64,000 nucleotides of DNA, taken from assembly GCA_963707015.1 (NCBI GenBank), contig CAVPOO010000009.1, forward strand, positions 186,001 through 250,000. Direction: 5' to 3'. Positions 54,204 to 62,648 of this stretch are shown in pieces. The notes beneath the pieces are model-generated. The model had not been told where the DNA came from, made no database searches, and was given only the letters and a program-made list of their open reading frames with translations. The stretch is from CAVPOO01 sp963707015 (lineage in GTDB: Bacteria; Pseudomonadota; Gammaproteobacteria; Thiohalobacterales; Thiohalobacteraceae). A program made the translations under genes and the position numbers. How positions within the stretch are numbered: the first letter of the stretch is position 1; every line of letters starts with the position of its first letter.

Positions 54204-55550
54204 ATGTTTTTCCTGAAACATGTCCTGCCGCTGATTATTGTGTCGATCACGACAGGGTATGTGATTGCCCGTCTGGATTTTTCCTCAATCGGTAACGGGA
54301 CCGCAGGGCATCACCAGGCGCTTGCGCCCGCCGGGCCGGCCGGTCGGGCGTCGCAGAACGCCGGTGATCTGCCCGCGACGGCTTCTGAAGAGCCGGTGTC
54401 CGATGGGGGGAATGCGGTGGCCCGGTTGCAGGCGCCACCCGTTCGGCGGGCGCCGGTGAGGGATGCCTATACTGATCGGATAAACGAGGATATCAAAGCC
54501 GCGTTTGATGCCTGGTCGGCCGACAGGTTCCTGGACGAGCTGCCAGCTCGTGACGAAACCGCGGCGGCAAACGAAGACAGGGTGCCGCAGGGTCTGATAT
54601 CTGCCGGATTCCCCGACCAGGCCGAATCATCTGCGGAGGTTAGCGCGGGCGCATTTCTCACCGCGCGTCCGGAGCAAGAGGCGCAGGTGGAAGGGGCGGG
54701 CATACCGCCGCAAGACCGGTCTACTGCGATCCCCGCGCATGCACCGGCCCCAACACTGCAGCCGAAGTTGACGCTGGCGGAGCTGCTTGCGGCACGCTGG
54801 GCAGTGGACGGTCATTCCGCGGCAGTGCATCTGCCGTCTTTGGTGACTACCTGCGAACTCCTGGGCGAAGAGGCTGACTGCTGGTCCCGCGAACACAGTA
54901 CACAGACAGACGGCCGCCGGCAAACGGTCAGGACCAAGAGTCTCATCCATGGCTTCAGTGGTTTCGACTTCGCAATCAAATACCGCCACATGCTGGTCGA
55001 TGCCGGGCAGGGTGGCGAGCACTGGGCGGCGGGTACCCACTACCTGGGGTGTGCCATAAAGACCAGGGACAGGATCCTCTGTGAGAACCCGGGGCGCAGC
55101 AAACGTTTTACCTATACAAGAATCACCGACGAACAGCTGGCGAGCCGGTTCGGTCTCGCCCTGCTTGCCTCGGCCGAGTGGGACCGGGCGGGCGAGGCCG
55201 CGCTGTTCCTGCCGTCTCGCAGCACCCGGTGTGAACGCGATGCGGCGCAACTGGTATGTTGGACGGGCACGCGAATCCTTGGGTCCGGGCAGGGTCAGTA
55301 TCGCGTCAAGACCAAGTCGCTGATCCAGAATCCTCTGGAAAGGAAGTTTGTCGTCAAGTACCGCAACCTGGTAACCGAGGCGCCCGGACAGGTCGGGTGG
55401 GAGGCCGATACTCACGAAGTGCGTTGTACTCTGGTGGGGTTCGATGAACTGGTCTGTCAGGAAGGTGATCGAAGCCGTTCCTACAGGAAACTGGACGCGG
55501 CCAGGGTCTCAACGGGCCGACCTGTCCGTTCTGCTACCAATCCATCCTGA
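54204..55550 (+). CDS. Membrane-anchored protein with tandem four-cysteine domains
   Basis: The 448-residue product has an N-terminal helix (FFLKHVLPLIIVSITTGYVI), a long low-complexity Ala/Pro/Glu-rich linker to about residue 190, and two related domains. The first runs CELLGEEADCWSREHS..., RTKSLIHGFSGFDFAIKYRH..., HYLGCAIKTRDRILCEN; the second CERDAAQLVCWTGTRIL..., KTKSLIQNPLERKFVVKYRN..., HEVRCTLVGFDELVCQE. Each has four cysteines at equal spacing, probably two disulfides in the periplasm. I do not recognise the family. The convergent neighbour overlaps its end by 17 bases. Confidence 0.7.
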   Translation: MFFLKHVLPLIIVSITTGYVIARLDFSSIGNGTAGHHQALAPAGPAGRASQNAGDLPATASEEPVSDGGNAVARLQAPPVRRAPVRDAYTDRINEDIKAAFDAWSADRFLDELPARDETAAANEDRVPQGLISAGFPDQAESSAEVSAGAFLTARPEQEAQVEGAGIPPQDRSTAIPAHAPAPTLQPKLTLAELLAARWAVDGHSAAVHLPSLVTTCELLGEEADCWSREHSTQTDGRRQTVRTKSLIHGFSGFDFAIKYRHMLVDAGQGGEHWAAGTHYLGCAIKTRDRILCENPGRSKRFTYTRITDEQLASRFGLALLASAEWDRAGEAALFLPSRSTRCERDAAQLVCWTGTRILGSGQGQYRVKTKSLIQNPLERKFVVKYRNLVTEAPGQVGWEADTHEVRCTLVGFDELVCQEGDRSRSYRKLDAARVSTGRPVRSATNPS

Positions 55551-55923
55551 TTCCGAGGAACAAGGTCCGGTCTTCATCGGCGACGTCCTTGAGTTCCAGG
55601 GCCAGCGTCTTGCTCTTGTTCAGATCGAACCTTGCATCACGGACGGCCAGACCGAGGGCCGCGCCCATGAACTCGACGCCCGCCGCCGGGACACCCATCG
55701 ATGCAAACGCCTCTTTCGAATACGACTTCAGGGTGTCGCGCACAACACGCAGGTTGCGGCGATAGGCCGTTTCGTACTCTTCGGGTGACATATTCGTGTT
55801 GACGGTCCGCCACTGCTGCCTTTCGACGGCGCGCTCGGCGAGGAAAGTGCTTCTGTCCTGGGCACAGACTGCGGAACTCGCAGCCAGAAGGAAGGCTGAT
55901 AACATCCTTGTCGGGCCATTCAT
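55534..55923 (-). CDS. Small exported protein of unknown function
   Basis: The 129-residue protein starts at ATG 55923 behind CAGGAG. It has a signal peptide (MNGPTRMLSAFLLAASSAVC, cleavage near CAQ), followed by a helical region SPEEYETAYRRNLRVVRDTL and a strand-rich C-terminus (LGLAVRDARFDLNKSKTLAL) ending FLGIRMDW. It seems a periplasmic or outer-membrane-associated protein. No family known to me. Its 3' end overlaps the convergent gene by 17 bases. Confidence 0.68.
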   Translation of the reverse strand: MNGPTRMLSAFLLAASSAVCAQDRSTFLAERAVERQQWRTVNTNMSPEEYETAYRRNLRVVRDTLKSYSKEAFASMGVPAAGVEFMGAALGLAVRDARFDLNKSKTLALELKDVADEDRTLFLGIRMDW

Positions 55924-56540
55924 GAAACAGCTCCTGAGGGCAGTACGCCCGCGTTTTTCCCGTTTGCCGCAAGATTCCAGGGCACGGTCCCTCTGGCAGC
56001 CGTACGTTGCGACCGGCCTCGCCGTCTCCCTGGTCTGTCGGGTCGCATGGTCATCGGCATATGGGCAGAAAGATTAACCGCATGGGTAGCTGCATGAATT
56101 TGACCAGGATCAAATAGAGCGGCTTTCCCCATTTGTTGATGGAGAGCCGGGACACCCACAGCCCCGGTGGGTGACCAGCGAGGACCCCAGGAAGTGTTCC
56201 GCGACCGGTATACCGGAGGGCTGCAGGACCAGGCGGCGGGAGGCGGGATGGGCGAAGTGCCGGACAAATCCGTCCAACGCAGATAAACAGTGACTTGTAA
56301 AAATTTGTAAATTTTACAGTAAATTCAGTGTTGTTTTTAATGTGATATCTATATTATATTCGTGTATCATGAATTGCTAATACGGCGCTCATGCCTCGAT
56401 CCTCGCTGGCACAACCGTCGGCGGCGCCACGGGTACTTGCCCGGGAGGAGGTGACGTTGATTCTCGGGGCCGCCGTACAGCCGTGGTGAATGGGTATCCG
56501 GACGCGGCTTTGTCCAGGGATACTTGTGGAGTTGAATGGA
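55924..56540. other. Intergenic region with an AT-rich promoter island
   Basis: Apart from the AT-rich tract at about 56281-56385, in sharp contrast to its GC-rich surroundings, I see no gene. Minus-strand frames at 56354-56674 are shadows. The tract contains a strong sigma70-like promoter listed separately. Confidence 0.45.
56331..56359 (+). promoter_or_regulatory. Predicted sigma70 promoter in AT-rich island
   Basis: TTGTTT (56331-56336), a 17-base spacer, and TTATAT (56354-56359); the upstream 50 bases are A/T-rich like an UP element and contain GTAAAAATTTG...AAATTTTAC inverted symmetry. It would transcribe toward the small frame at 56541 and the gene at 56847. Confidence 0.45.
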
Positions 56541-56639
56541 ATGTGCGATGACTTGCTTGATTGCGTCTTGAGTATCTTTGCCCTTGTTGTGGTGGCGGCA
56601 GGCTGGATGCTGCTGGCATGCATGACCTGGTGTGACTGA
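56541..56639 (+). CDS. Predicted 32-residue single-span membrane protein
   Basis: ATG 56541 has GGAG nine bases upstream. The frame encodes 32 residues beginning MCDDLLDCVLSIFALVVVAA and ending GWMLLACMTWCD, one hydrophobic helix with acidic N-terminus and four cysteines. It lies 180 bases after a plausible promoter in a region without other genes. Small size makes chance possible; there is no homology I can name. Confidence 0.35.
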   Translation: MCDDLLDCVLSIFALVVVAAGWMLLACMTWCD

Positions 56640-56846
56640 CTTGAATCGATGCGGCAGGTTTTTACTTCCAGCACCTTCTCGCCCGGATGTCGAGGGAGCA
56701 GACTGTGGTGTTCGGGCGACAGCAGGTGACTGGTTTCACTGTCGGTTACCCGTGCCGGCGGGTCGGCATGCGTACCCGATCCGGCCGGCTTGCAGGCCAG
56801 TGCTTATGGCGGATGTTGCGCGACCCTTGTGCGGGGGTATGGCCTG

Positions 56847-57731
56847 ATGATTTCGACGAACGAGAGTATTACCGATAAACTCCGCGAGGCGGCGGACCTG
56901 CTGGAGCAGCAGGGCGCCAATCCCTTCCGAGTCAGGGCCTACCGCCAGGCAGCCGAGACGGTGGCCCATCTCGAGCACGGCATTGACGAGATCGCCGAGG
57001 CGGGTGGGGCCGACGCACTCACGGCGTTGCCCGGGATCGGTGCCGGGATCGCCGCGGCGATTCTGGAGATCCTGCAGACGGGGCAGTGGAGTCAGGCGCA
57101 ACGGCTGCGGGGTATGCTCGAGCCGGATCATTTGTTTCAGACGGTGCCGGGGGTGGGTCCCGAGCTCGCAAGGCGTATTCACGATACCCTGCACGTGGAT
57201 ACGCTGGAGGCGCTGGAGGTGGCCGCCCACGACGGACGACTGGAAACGGTCCCCGGTGTTGGCGGGCGGCGGGCAACGATGATCCGGGCGAACCTGGCCA
57301 ACATGCTGGCGCGCCGTCGCGGTCAGCGGGAGCGGCGTATCGATGGTCCGGGAGTCGAGATGCTGCTCGATGTTGACCGGGAGTACCGGGACAAGGCGGA
57401 AGCCGGGCAGCTGGCGACGATTGCACCCAAGCGCTTCAATCCCGATAACACAGCCTGGCTGCCGGTGTTGCATACGGATCGCGGCCAGTGGCATTTCACG
57501 GTACTGTATTCCAATACCGCCAGAGCGCACGAGCTGAAACGTACCCATGACTGGGTCGTCGTATATTTTTACGATGACAGCCACGAGGAAGGTCAGCACA
57601 CCGTCGTGACAGAGACGCGTGGTGCGCTGGTCGGCAGACGCGTCGTGCGTGGCCGTGAGACGGAGTGTCGTCGCTACTATGAGGGACACGCGCACGACAT
57701 GCAGACTCAGGGCAGCGTACCGCAGCGATAA
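56847..57731 (+). CDS. PolX-like helix-hairpin-helix protein without polymerase or PHP domain
   Basis: The 294-residue product, starting MISTNESITDKLREAADLLE, follows the N-terminal part of family X DNA polymerases (NPFRVRAYRQAAETVAHLEH) with helix-hairpin-helix motifs: LTALPGIGAGIAAAILEI, FQTVPGVGPELARRIHDTL and LETVPGVGGRRATMI. The catalytic polymerase palm and PHP nuclease found in bacterial PolX are absent. The C-terminal 120 residues form an unassigned domain (LPVLHTDRGQWHFTVLYSNT, HDWVVVYFYDD). DNA binding is likely; enzymatic action unknown. ATG 56790 is an alternative start without homology. The next gene begins 26 bases downstream. Confidence 0.82.
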   Translation: MISTNESITDKLREAADLLEQQGANPFRVRAYRQAAETVAHLEHGIDEIAEAGGADALTALPGIGAGIAAAILEILQTGQWSQAQRLRGMLEPDHLFQTVPGVGPELARRIHDTLHVDTLEALEVAAHDGRLETVPGVGGRRATMIRANLANMLARRRGQRERRIDGPGVEMLLDVDREYRDKAEAGQLATIAPKRFNPDNTAWLPVLHTDRGQWHFTVLYSNTARAHELKRTHDWVVVYFYDDSHEEGQHTVVTETRGALVGRRVVRGRETECRRYYEGHAHDMQTQGSVPQR

Positions 57732-57757
57732 CGATAACCCAGAAGGAGACCTTGGAT

Positions 57758-58561
57758 ATGAAACGTACAGTGATCGGTTTATTTAGCCTGTTGTGTTGCA
57801 CGGCGGTGGCCGAGGCCGCCATACGGGCCGAGGAGGTGGAATACCGGGCGGGCGATACCACCCTGCAGGGATATCTCGCCTACGACGACAGTATCAAGGG
57901 CAAGCGTCCGGGTGTGCTGGTGGTGCACGAGTGGTGGGGGCATAACGAGTATGCGCGCAAGCGGGCGCGCATGCTGGCCGACCTCGGGTACACCGCGCTT
58001 GCCGTGGATATGTACGGTGAGGGGAAACTGGCGGAACATCCGGATGAGGCCGGCACGTTCATGGCCGAGAGCAAGAAGAACATGGGGACGGCCGAAGCGC
58101 GTTTCCGGGCTGCGCTCGAATTACTGCAGAATCAGCCGACGGTGGATCCGCGGGAGATCGCGGCCATAGGCTACTGTTTCGGAGGCGGCGTCGTGCTCGA
58201 GATGGCGAGGCGCGGCGTGGATCTGGGCGGGGTGGTCAGTTTCCACGGCGCGCTGGCGACCGATACGCCGGCGCAGCCGGGCAAGGTCAAGGCGCAGGTA
58301 CTGGCCTTCAATGGTGCCGACGACCCGTTCGTCACACCCGAGCAGGTCAAGACCTTTGAGAAGGAGATGTCGGCGGCAGGCGTCAACTACATGTTCATCA
58401 ACTATCCCGGGGTCAAGCACAGCTTCACGGTCGCGGATGCGGACAAGAAGGGCAAAAAATTCAATCTGCCGCTCGCCTACAATGCGCAGGCCGACGCGGA
58501 CTCCTGGGCGCGGATGCAGCGCTTCTTTGACAGCCTGTTCGGTTCACCCGGCGGTCGCTGA
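57758..58561 (+). CDS. Exported dienelactone hydrolase family protein
   Basis: ATG 57758 follows AAGGAGA by eight bases. The protein has 267 residues with a signal peptide (MKRTVIGLFSLLCCTAVAEA), followed by an alpha/beta-hydrolase of the dienelactone type: GVLVVHEWWGHNEYARKRAR, the nucleophile Cys in IGYCFGGGVVLEMA, NGADDPFVTPEQV (Asp), and PGVKHSFT (His). Family members hydrolyse lactones or esters; the exported group has no defined substrate. It is adjacent to the PolX-like gene, without functional link apparent. Confidence 0.92.
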   Translation: MKRTVIGLFSLLCCTAVAEAAIRAEEVEYRAGDTTLQGYLAYDDSIKGKRPGVLVVHEWWGHNEYARKRARMLADLGYTALAVDMYGEGKLAEHPDEAGTFMAESKKNMGTAEARFRAALELLQNQPTVDPREIAAIGYCFGGGVVLEMARRGVDLGGVVSFHGALATDTPAQPGKVKAQVLAFNGADDPFVTPEQVKTFEKEMSAAGVNYMFINYPGVKHSFTVADADKKGKKFNLPLAYNAQADADSWARMQRFFDSLFGSPGGR

Positions 58562-58623
58562 GGTGCGCGGGATGCGTCCGGATCGCCGGCGCGACGGGGA
58601 TGTTGCCGTCGGGGCTGTGATTC

Positions 58624-58644
58624 TTTGATAATCATTATTTATCA
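58624..58644 (+). promoter_or_regulatory. Fur box-like operator
   Basis: The core TGATAAT-C-ATTATTT (58626-58640) matches 13 of 15 positions of the 7-1-7 Fur consensus, and the reading continues into TATCA. It lies in an AT-rich stretch about 150 bases before the HugZ-like gene, so that gene is probably iron-repressed. Confidence 0.6.
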
Positions 58645-58788
58645 ATAAATTGTATTATCTATCTGATATTGTAGTTTAACAATCCGCGGCGGGGTCCGGC
58701 CGCGCCCGGAGGCCGCGCACATGACTGCCCGCGGCTTCCCCGGGCGGGCTGCAACAGCCGGCCTCCCGTTGTCGCGCAGGAGAGCAAG

Positions 58789-59319
58789 ATGGCAGATTCA
58801 TCCGAATCCGAGGAGGCACTTCGGTCCGAAATCCGGGAATTTCGCGAAGGGTTTCGATCCGTTACGCTGGCGACAGTGAACGGAGACGGCGTTCCCGAGG
58901 CGAGCTACGCCCCCTGTGTCACCGATGCGGCGGGTAATCACTATGTCTTCGTAAGCGGGCTCGCGCGTCACACGCGGGACCTCGAGGAGACCGGCACCGC
59001 GAGTGCGCTGTTTATTGACGATGAGCAGTCCACGGGCAACATCTTTGCCAGAAAACGGCTGAGCTATCGATGTGATGCGATCCTGGTGCCCCGCGAGAGC
59101 CCTGAGTGGGAAGAAATACTGAAAAAATTCCAGGAGATATTTGGGAAATTTGTGGAAACACTTCAACAGTTGCCGGATTTCCGCCTGTTCCGGCTCAGCC
59201 CCAGGTCCGGCCGCTATGTCAGCGGTTTCGGACAGGCATTCGAACTCGAGGGGCAGCGCGTGGCACAGCTGCGCCCCCGGGGGCGGGGAACAGGGGCGGC
59301 TGACAAAAGCGGCGGATAG
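58789..59319 (+). CDS. HugZ/HutZ-like haem-utilisation protein (PPOX-fold)
   Basis: The 176-residue protein belongs to the pyridoxamine-phosphate oxidase-like split barrel: RSVTLATVNGDGVPEASYAP, YVFVSGLARHTRDLEETGTA and FIDDEQSTGNIFARKRLSYR are typical of the HugZ/HutZ haem-binding branch; RLFRLSPRSGRYVSGFGQAF near the C-terminus is the usual ending. HugZ proteins bind and degrade haem to release iron. GGAGAG precedes the ATG, and a Fur-like box upstream agrees with an iron-related role. No haem transporter is in the window. Confidence 0.88.
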   Translation: MADSSESEEALRSEIREFREGFRSVTLATVNGDGVPEASYAPCVTDAAGNHYVFVSGLARHTRDLEETGTASALFIDDEQSTGNIFARKRLSYRCDAILVPRESPEWEEILKKFQEIFGKFVETLQQLPDFRLFRLSPRSGRYVSGFGQAFELEGQRVAQLRPRGRGTGAADKSGG

Positions 59320-59760
59320 AGTCAACTTCGCATACAGCGTCTCCACCGTTTTCGGCATGCGCAGCCGTGGCGCCGTGATGCCCGGTGGTGGTATCTCGCG
59401 AAGGCTCGCAGCGTGGCCTCCGTTGATGGGGTGTCGTTTTCACCTGGCCCGCAACCAGCTGTCGTCGCGTCTTGTTCAAGGTTCTCGCCCTCGACTAATT
59501 ACGAGAAAGGCCGGGTTCCCACACGCGGGCGATGGCCAAGCGGCATCGCGCCCAAGGCAAATGCTCCCCGTGGCCGGCGCCGGCCCGGAGTCCCTTCCGG
59601 ACGCGGTAAATGGTAATCTTCGAGTGTTATCGGGAGGGGATATCAAAATGGCGCGAACTGGTATCCATGATGGTAGTAAGCTATGCGTCGGCAACAGGGT
59701 GACTTAGGGGAAGCACTTACTGTCTTGCAGTAAGTCGGCGATCAAAGAGAGAGAGATGTG
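59320..59760. other. Intergenic region with a short hairpin near its end
   Basis: No gene is recognised. ACTTACTG (59715-59722) and CAGTAAGT (59728-59735) are perfect inverted repeats with a TCTTG loop, 26 bases before the start of the cytochrome gene, in its probable mRNA leader. It could be an operator or an RNA hairpin. The rest is non-coding as far as I can see. Confidence 0.45.
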
Positions 59761-60141
59761 ATGAACGGAAAATCGAACACAGGCTTTGCGCTTGTTCTGG
59801 GGACATTCATGATGGCGGGATGCAGTCTTGAGCCGAGTGTCAGTTATCAGGCTGACGTCAAGCCGATCCTCGACAAGCACTGCAAGTCCTGTCATATGGA
59901 GGGTGGTGCAGGTTTTGTCGCAAGCGGGCTGAAAATGGATTCCTACGAGGACCTGATGAGGGGGACGAAGTACGGGCCCATCGTCGTGGCGGGTGACAGT
60001 CTGGCCAGCACCTTGAATGTACTTGTCGAGGGCCGTGCCGACGAGTCGATCCGGATGCCGCACACTGACACCGATGTTCTGAATGAAGACGAGATCAAGA
60101 CGCTGAAACGCTGGGTGGACCAGGGGGCCAAAGACAACTGA
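59761..60141 (+). CDS. Lipoprotein monohaem cytochrome c
   Basis: ATG 59761 follows a purine-rich GAGAGAG. The 126-residue product has a lipoprotein signal (MNGKSNTGFALVLGTFMMAG followed by Cys, lipobox MAGC), then SYQADVKPILDKHCKSCHME with a CxxCH haem-binding motif at about residue 41, and a later Met (IRMPHTD) as possible axial ligand. This is the short single-haem domain (planctomycete-cytochrome-like) often found in electron-transfer or sensory proteins. It is probably attached to a membrane facing the periplasm. A hairpin lies in its leader. Confidence 0.88.
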   Translation: MNGKSNTGFALVLGTFMMAGCSLEPSVSYQADVKPILDKHCKSCHMEGGAGFVASGLKMDSYEDLMRGTKYGPIVVAGDSLASTLNVLVEGRADESIRMPHTDTDVLNEDEIKTLKRWVDQGAKDN

Positions 60142-60153
60142 GGAGCCCTGCCA

Positions 60154-60176
60154 GTTCCCGTCCGGGATACGGGAAC
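60154..60176 (+). other. Stem-loop after the cytochrome gene
   Basis: GTTCCCGT (60154-60161) pairs with ACGGGAAC (60169-60176) over 8 bp. No T-run follows, so intrinsic termination is doubtful; it may protect the 3' end of the transcript. Confidence 0.45.
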
Positions 60177-60274
60177 GTCCAGTGAGCGGTCCCGGCCGGC
60201 CACGCGCCGCCGGAACCGTGCGGCCCGGCGCAGCCTTCGCTGTGATCGGACTTCCGTGGCCGGTTATCCGCTGA

Positions 60275-60373
60275 TCAGTGGTCCTGCTTGCGGTGTTTGC
60301 GGGTCAGATAGATCGCAGCCGTCAGCGCTCCCACGATAATCAGGCCCGCTGATGTGAAAAGATCCCAGATCAT
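60275..60373 (-). CDS. Predicted 32-residue single-span membrane protein
   Basis: ATG 60373 is preceded by the excellent ribosome site TAAGGAGGTG (complement of 60378-60387). The frame encodes MIWDLFTSAGLIIVGALTAA followed by IYLTRKHRKQDH: one hydrophobic helix and a basic cytoplasmic tail, topology like CcoQ or other tiny subunits. Its spacing and AT-rich upstream region argue that it is genuinely expressed. No respiratory operon adjoins, so the partner is unknown; the convergent cytochrome gene is the nearest neighbour. Confidence 0.6.
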   Translation of the reverse strand: MIWDLFTSAGLIIVGALTAAIYLTRKHRKQDH

Positions 60374-60620
60374 GGTACACCTCCTTACACGCCGTTCGAC
60401 GAACCTTGGCACGAGTGTCTATTAACAAATAAGACTATACCAATATATAGAAAGTTCCCGGATAAAACGTCATATTTATCAGATAGAAAGAGGCGTGTTG
60501 GGGTATCGGGGCGGCTCCCAGCCACGGCAATCGCCTGACCCTGGCCTGCCTTTCTTCAGCGGCGTTGGTCGGAAGTAGACGGGTGGTGACAAACGCGGAC
60601 TGGCGTAAGGAGATCTGGCT

Positions 60621-61781
60621 GTGATTGTTCCGCAGTACCGGGGTGGCAGTATCATCAACCTCATGAGCTCGATCGTCGCGGGGCTGGACGGGCCGCCATC
60701 GCTCTACGATCCGTTGGCCGCGCTTCCACCCGCGCGGATGGCCGACGCGAAGAGCATCATCCTGTTGGTGGTTGACGGGCTGGGCTACGACTATCTGTGC
60801 CAGTCCGGTCGAGGCAGCCGCATCCACGAACACCTGGAGGCGCGGATAACGACCACCTTCCCGCCCACCACGGCGACGGCGATCCCGTGCTTTTTCACCG
60901 GTGCTGCCCCGCAACAGCATGGCTTCACCGGCTGGTTCACCTGGTTTCGCGAGCTGGGCAGTGTTCTCGCCGTGCTACCGTTCAAGGCGCGTTACGGGGG
61001 CGAGCCACTCGGGGAATGCGGCATCCGTCCCCAGGATCTGACCAGCCAGCCGCCGATCGTCGATCGCATTCCGGCGCGTTCCTACCTGGTCACGCCGGCC
61101 CGGATTGCCCGTTCCCACTTCAACCGGGCCTTCAGTGGCAAGGCCGAGGTCCGCCCCTACCGGTCGCTTGCCGATTGCTGCGCGAGCCTGGCAGCCATTG
61201 TCGCAGCGCGTGTGTCCCGCCAGTACATCTATGCGTACTGGCCCGAGTTCGACAGTCTTGCGCACGAATACGGCGTGGGGAGCGTGGAGGTCGGCCGGCA
61301 CTTTGCAGACCTCGACGGTGCCATTAGCAGGCTAGTCTCGAAGCTGAGCGGATCGGACACGCTCATGATTATCACCGCCGATCATGGATTCATCGATTCG
61401 GGGCCGGAGCGACGGGTACAACTCGCCGACCATCCACGTCTCGAGGAGACACTGATCCTGCCACTGTGCGGAGAGCCGCGCCTGGCCTATTGCTATGTGC
61501 ATCCGCACCGCCGCCAGCAGTTCGAGGACTATGTGACCTCGGAGCTTGCCACTTGCACAACACTGTTCCGCAGTGAAGAATTAATGCGCGCGGGTTACTT
61601 TGGCCTGGGGCAGCCGGATCCGCGCCTGTGTGATCGTATCGGGCACTACGCGCTGGCGATGAAGGAAAACTATGTCATCAAGGACTGGATTCTGGGGGAA
61701 AAGCCCTATCAGCATATCGGCGTTCATGGCGGCGTCAGCGAGGCGGAAATGTACGTGCCCCTGACGGTGGTGGCACTGTGA
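60621..61781 (+). CDS. Alkaline phosphatase-superfamily type I phosphodiesterase
   Basis: GTG 60621 follows AAGGAGAT with six-base spacing. The 386-residue protein has the type I phosphodiesterase/nucleotide pyrophosphatase pattern: IILLVVDGLGYDYL (first metal Asp), TTTFPPTTATAIPCFFTG (nucleophile Thr region), YWPEFDSLAHEYG, LMIITADHGFIDSG (Asp-His) and IGVHGGVSEAEMYVPL (final His). It lacks a signal peptide, so cytoplasmic. The substrate is unknown. The stop overlaps the next gene (GTGA). Confidence 0.88.
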   Translation: MIVPQYRGGSIINLMSSIVAGLDGPPSLYDPLAALPPARMADAKSIILLVVDGLGYDYLCQSGRGSRIHEHLEARITTTFPPTTATAIPCFFTGAAPQQHGFTGWFTWFRELGSVLAVLPFKARYGGEPLGECGIRPQDLTSQPPIVDRIPARSYLVTPARIARSHFNRAFSGKAEVRPYRSLADCCASLAAIVAARVSRQYIYAYWPEFDSLAHEYGVGSVEVGRHFADLDGAISRLVSKLSGSDTLMIITADHGFIDSGPERRVQLADHPRLEETLILPLCGEPRLAYCYVHPHRRQQFEDYVTSELATCTTLFRSEELMRAGYFGLGQPDPRLCDRIGHYALAMKENYVIKDWILGEKPYQHIGVHGGVSEAEMYVPLTVVAL

Positions 61782-62476
61782 CGGCGGACAGTGATACCGG
61801 GAGCAGCGCGCCTCGCGAGCGATACTGGCGGTTCCGCGCGCGACGGGTTTGCCGGCGCGGTGAGGCGGTGTTCCGGACGCTGCTGGTTGCCCTGGCGCTG
61901 TTGTCGGGTCTGACCGGCTGCGCGACGCGCCCCCCGGACGACATCAAGGACAGCTGTGCAATATTCGACGAAAAAAGCGACTGGTATGCGCACGCCCATG
62001 ACAGTTATGAGAAATGGGGTGTACCTGTGCACGTTCAGCTCGCCATTATTTATCAGGAGTCCCGTTTCCGGCATGACGCCAAACCACCCCGCGGAAAACT
62101 CCTGTGGGTGATCCCCTGGTCGCGAAAGTCCTCGGCCTATGGCTACGCGCAGGTGAAGGACTCGACCTGGGACTGGTATGTCGACAAGACCGGTAACCGC
62201 GGCGCGGACCGGGATGACTTTGAAGATGCAGTGGATTTTATCGGCTGGTACGGAAACATGTCATACCGTACGCTCGGTATCCCGCGCGACGATACGTACA
62301 AACAGTATCTGGCTTACCATGAGGGACACGGCGGTTATCGCAGAAAGACCTACCAGAAAAAGCCCTGGCTCATGCGAGTGGCGCGCAAGGTTGAACACCG
62401 GGCGGACCAGTATCGGCTCCAGCTGGCGCGCTGCGAAGATGAGCTGGACAAGGGCTGGGGCTGGTGGCCGTTCTAG
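61778..62476 (+). CDS. Lytic transglycosylase-like lipoprotein
   Basis: GTG 61778 overlaps the upstream stop. The protein has 232 residues with an arginine-rich N-terminus, a hydrophobic segment ending in a lipobox (LLSGLTGC), and a transglycosylase SLT-like domain: VQLAIIYQESRFRHDA with Glu94 as probable catalytic acid, SAYGYAQVKDSTWDWYVDKT and YLAYHEGHGGYRRKTYQKKP. Such enzymes cleave peptidoglycan. The unusually long polar N-terminus before the lipobox suggests that the actual start could be internal. Confidence 0.85.
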   Translation: MTADSDTGSSAPRERYWRFRARRVCRRGEAVFRTLLVALALLSGLTGCATRPPDDIKDSCAIFDEKSDWYAHAHDSYEKWGVPVHVQLAIIYQESRFRHDAKPPRGKLLWVIPWSRKSSAYGYAQVKDSTWDWYVDKTGNRGADRDDFEDAVDFIGWYGNMSYRTLGIPRDDTYKQYLAYHEGHGGYRRKTYQKKPWLMRVARKVEHRADQYRLQLARCEDELDKGWGWWPF

Positions 62477-62648
62477 CGAATGCGGGTGCGCTTTGTCTGA
62501 CGATAGTATGGCCACGGAATCCACGGAAAAACACGGAACGAAATCCTAATGCGTGTTCGTTCTTTCTGTGGCTTTTGTGGCTATTAATAAACCTACTGAC
62601 ACTCGGCTGAATTTGTCAGCATCCGTCATTACCAGGTTGTAAAGAGTA

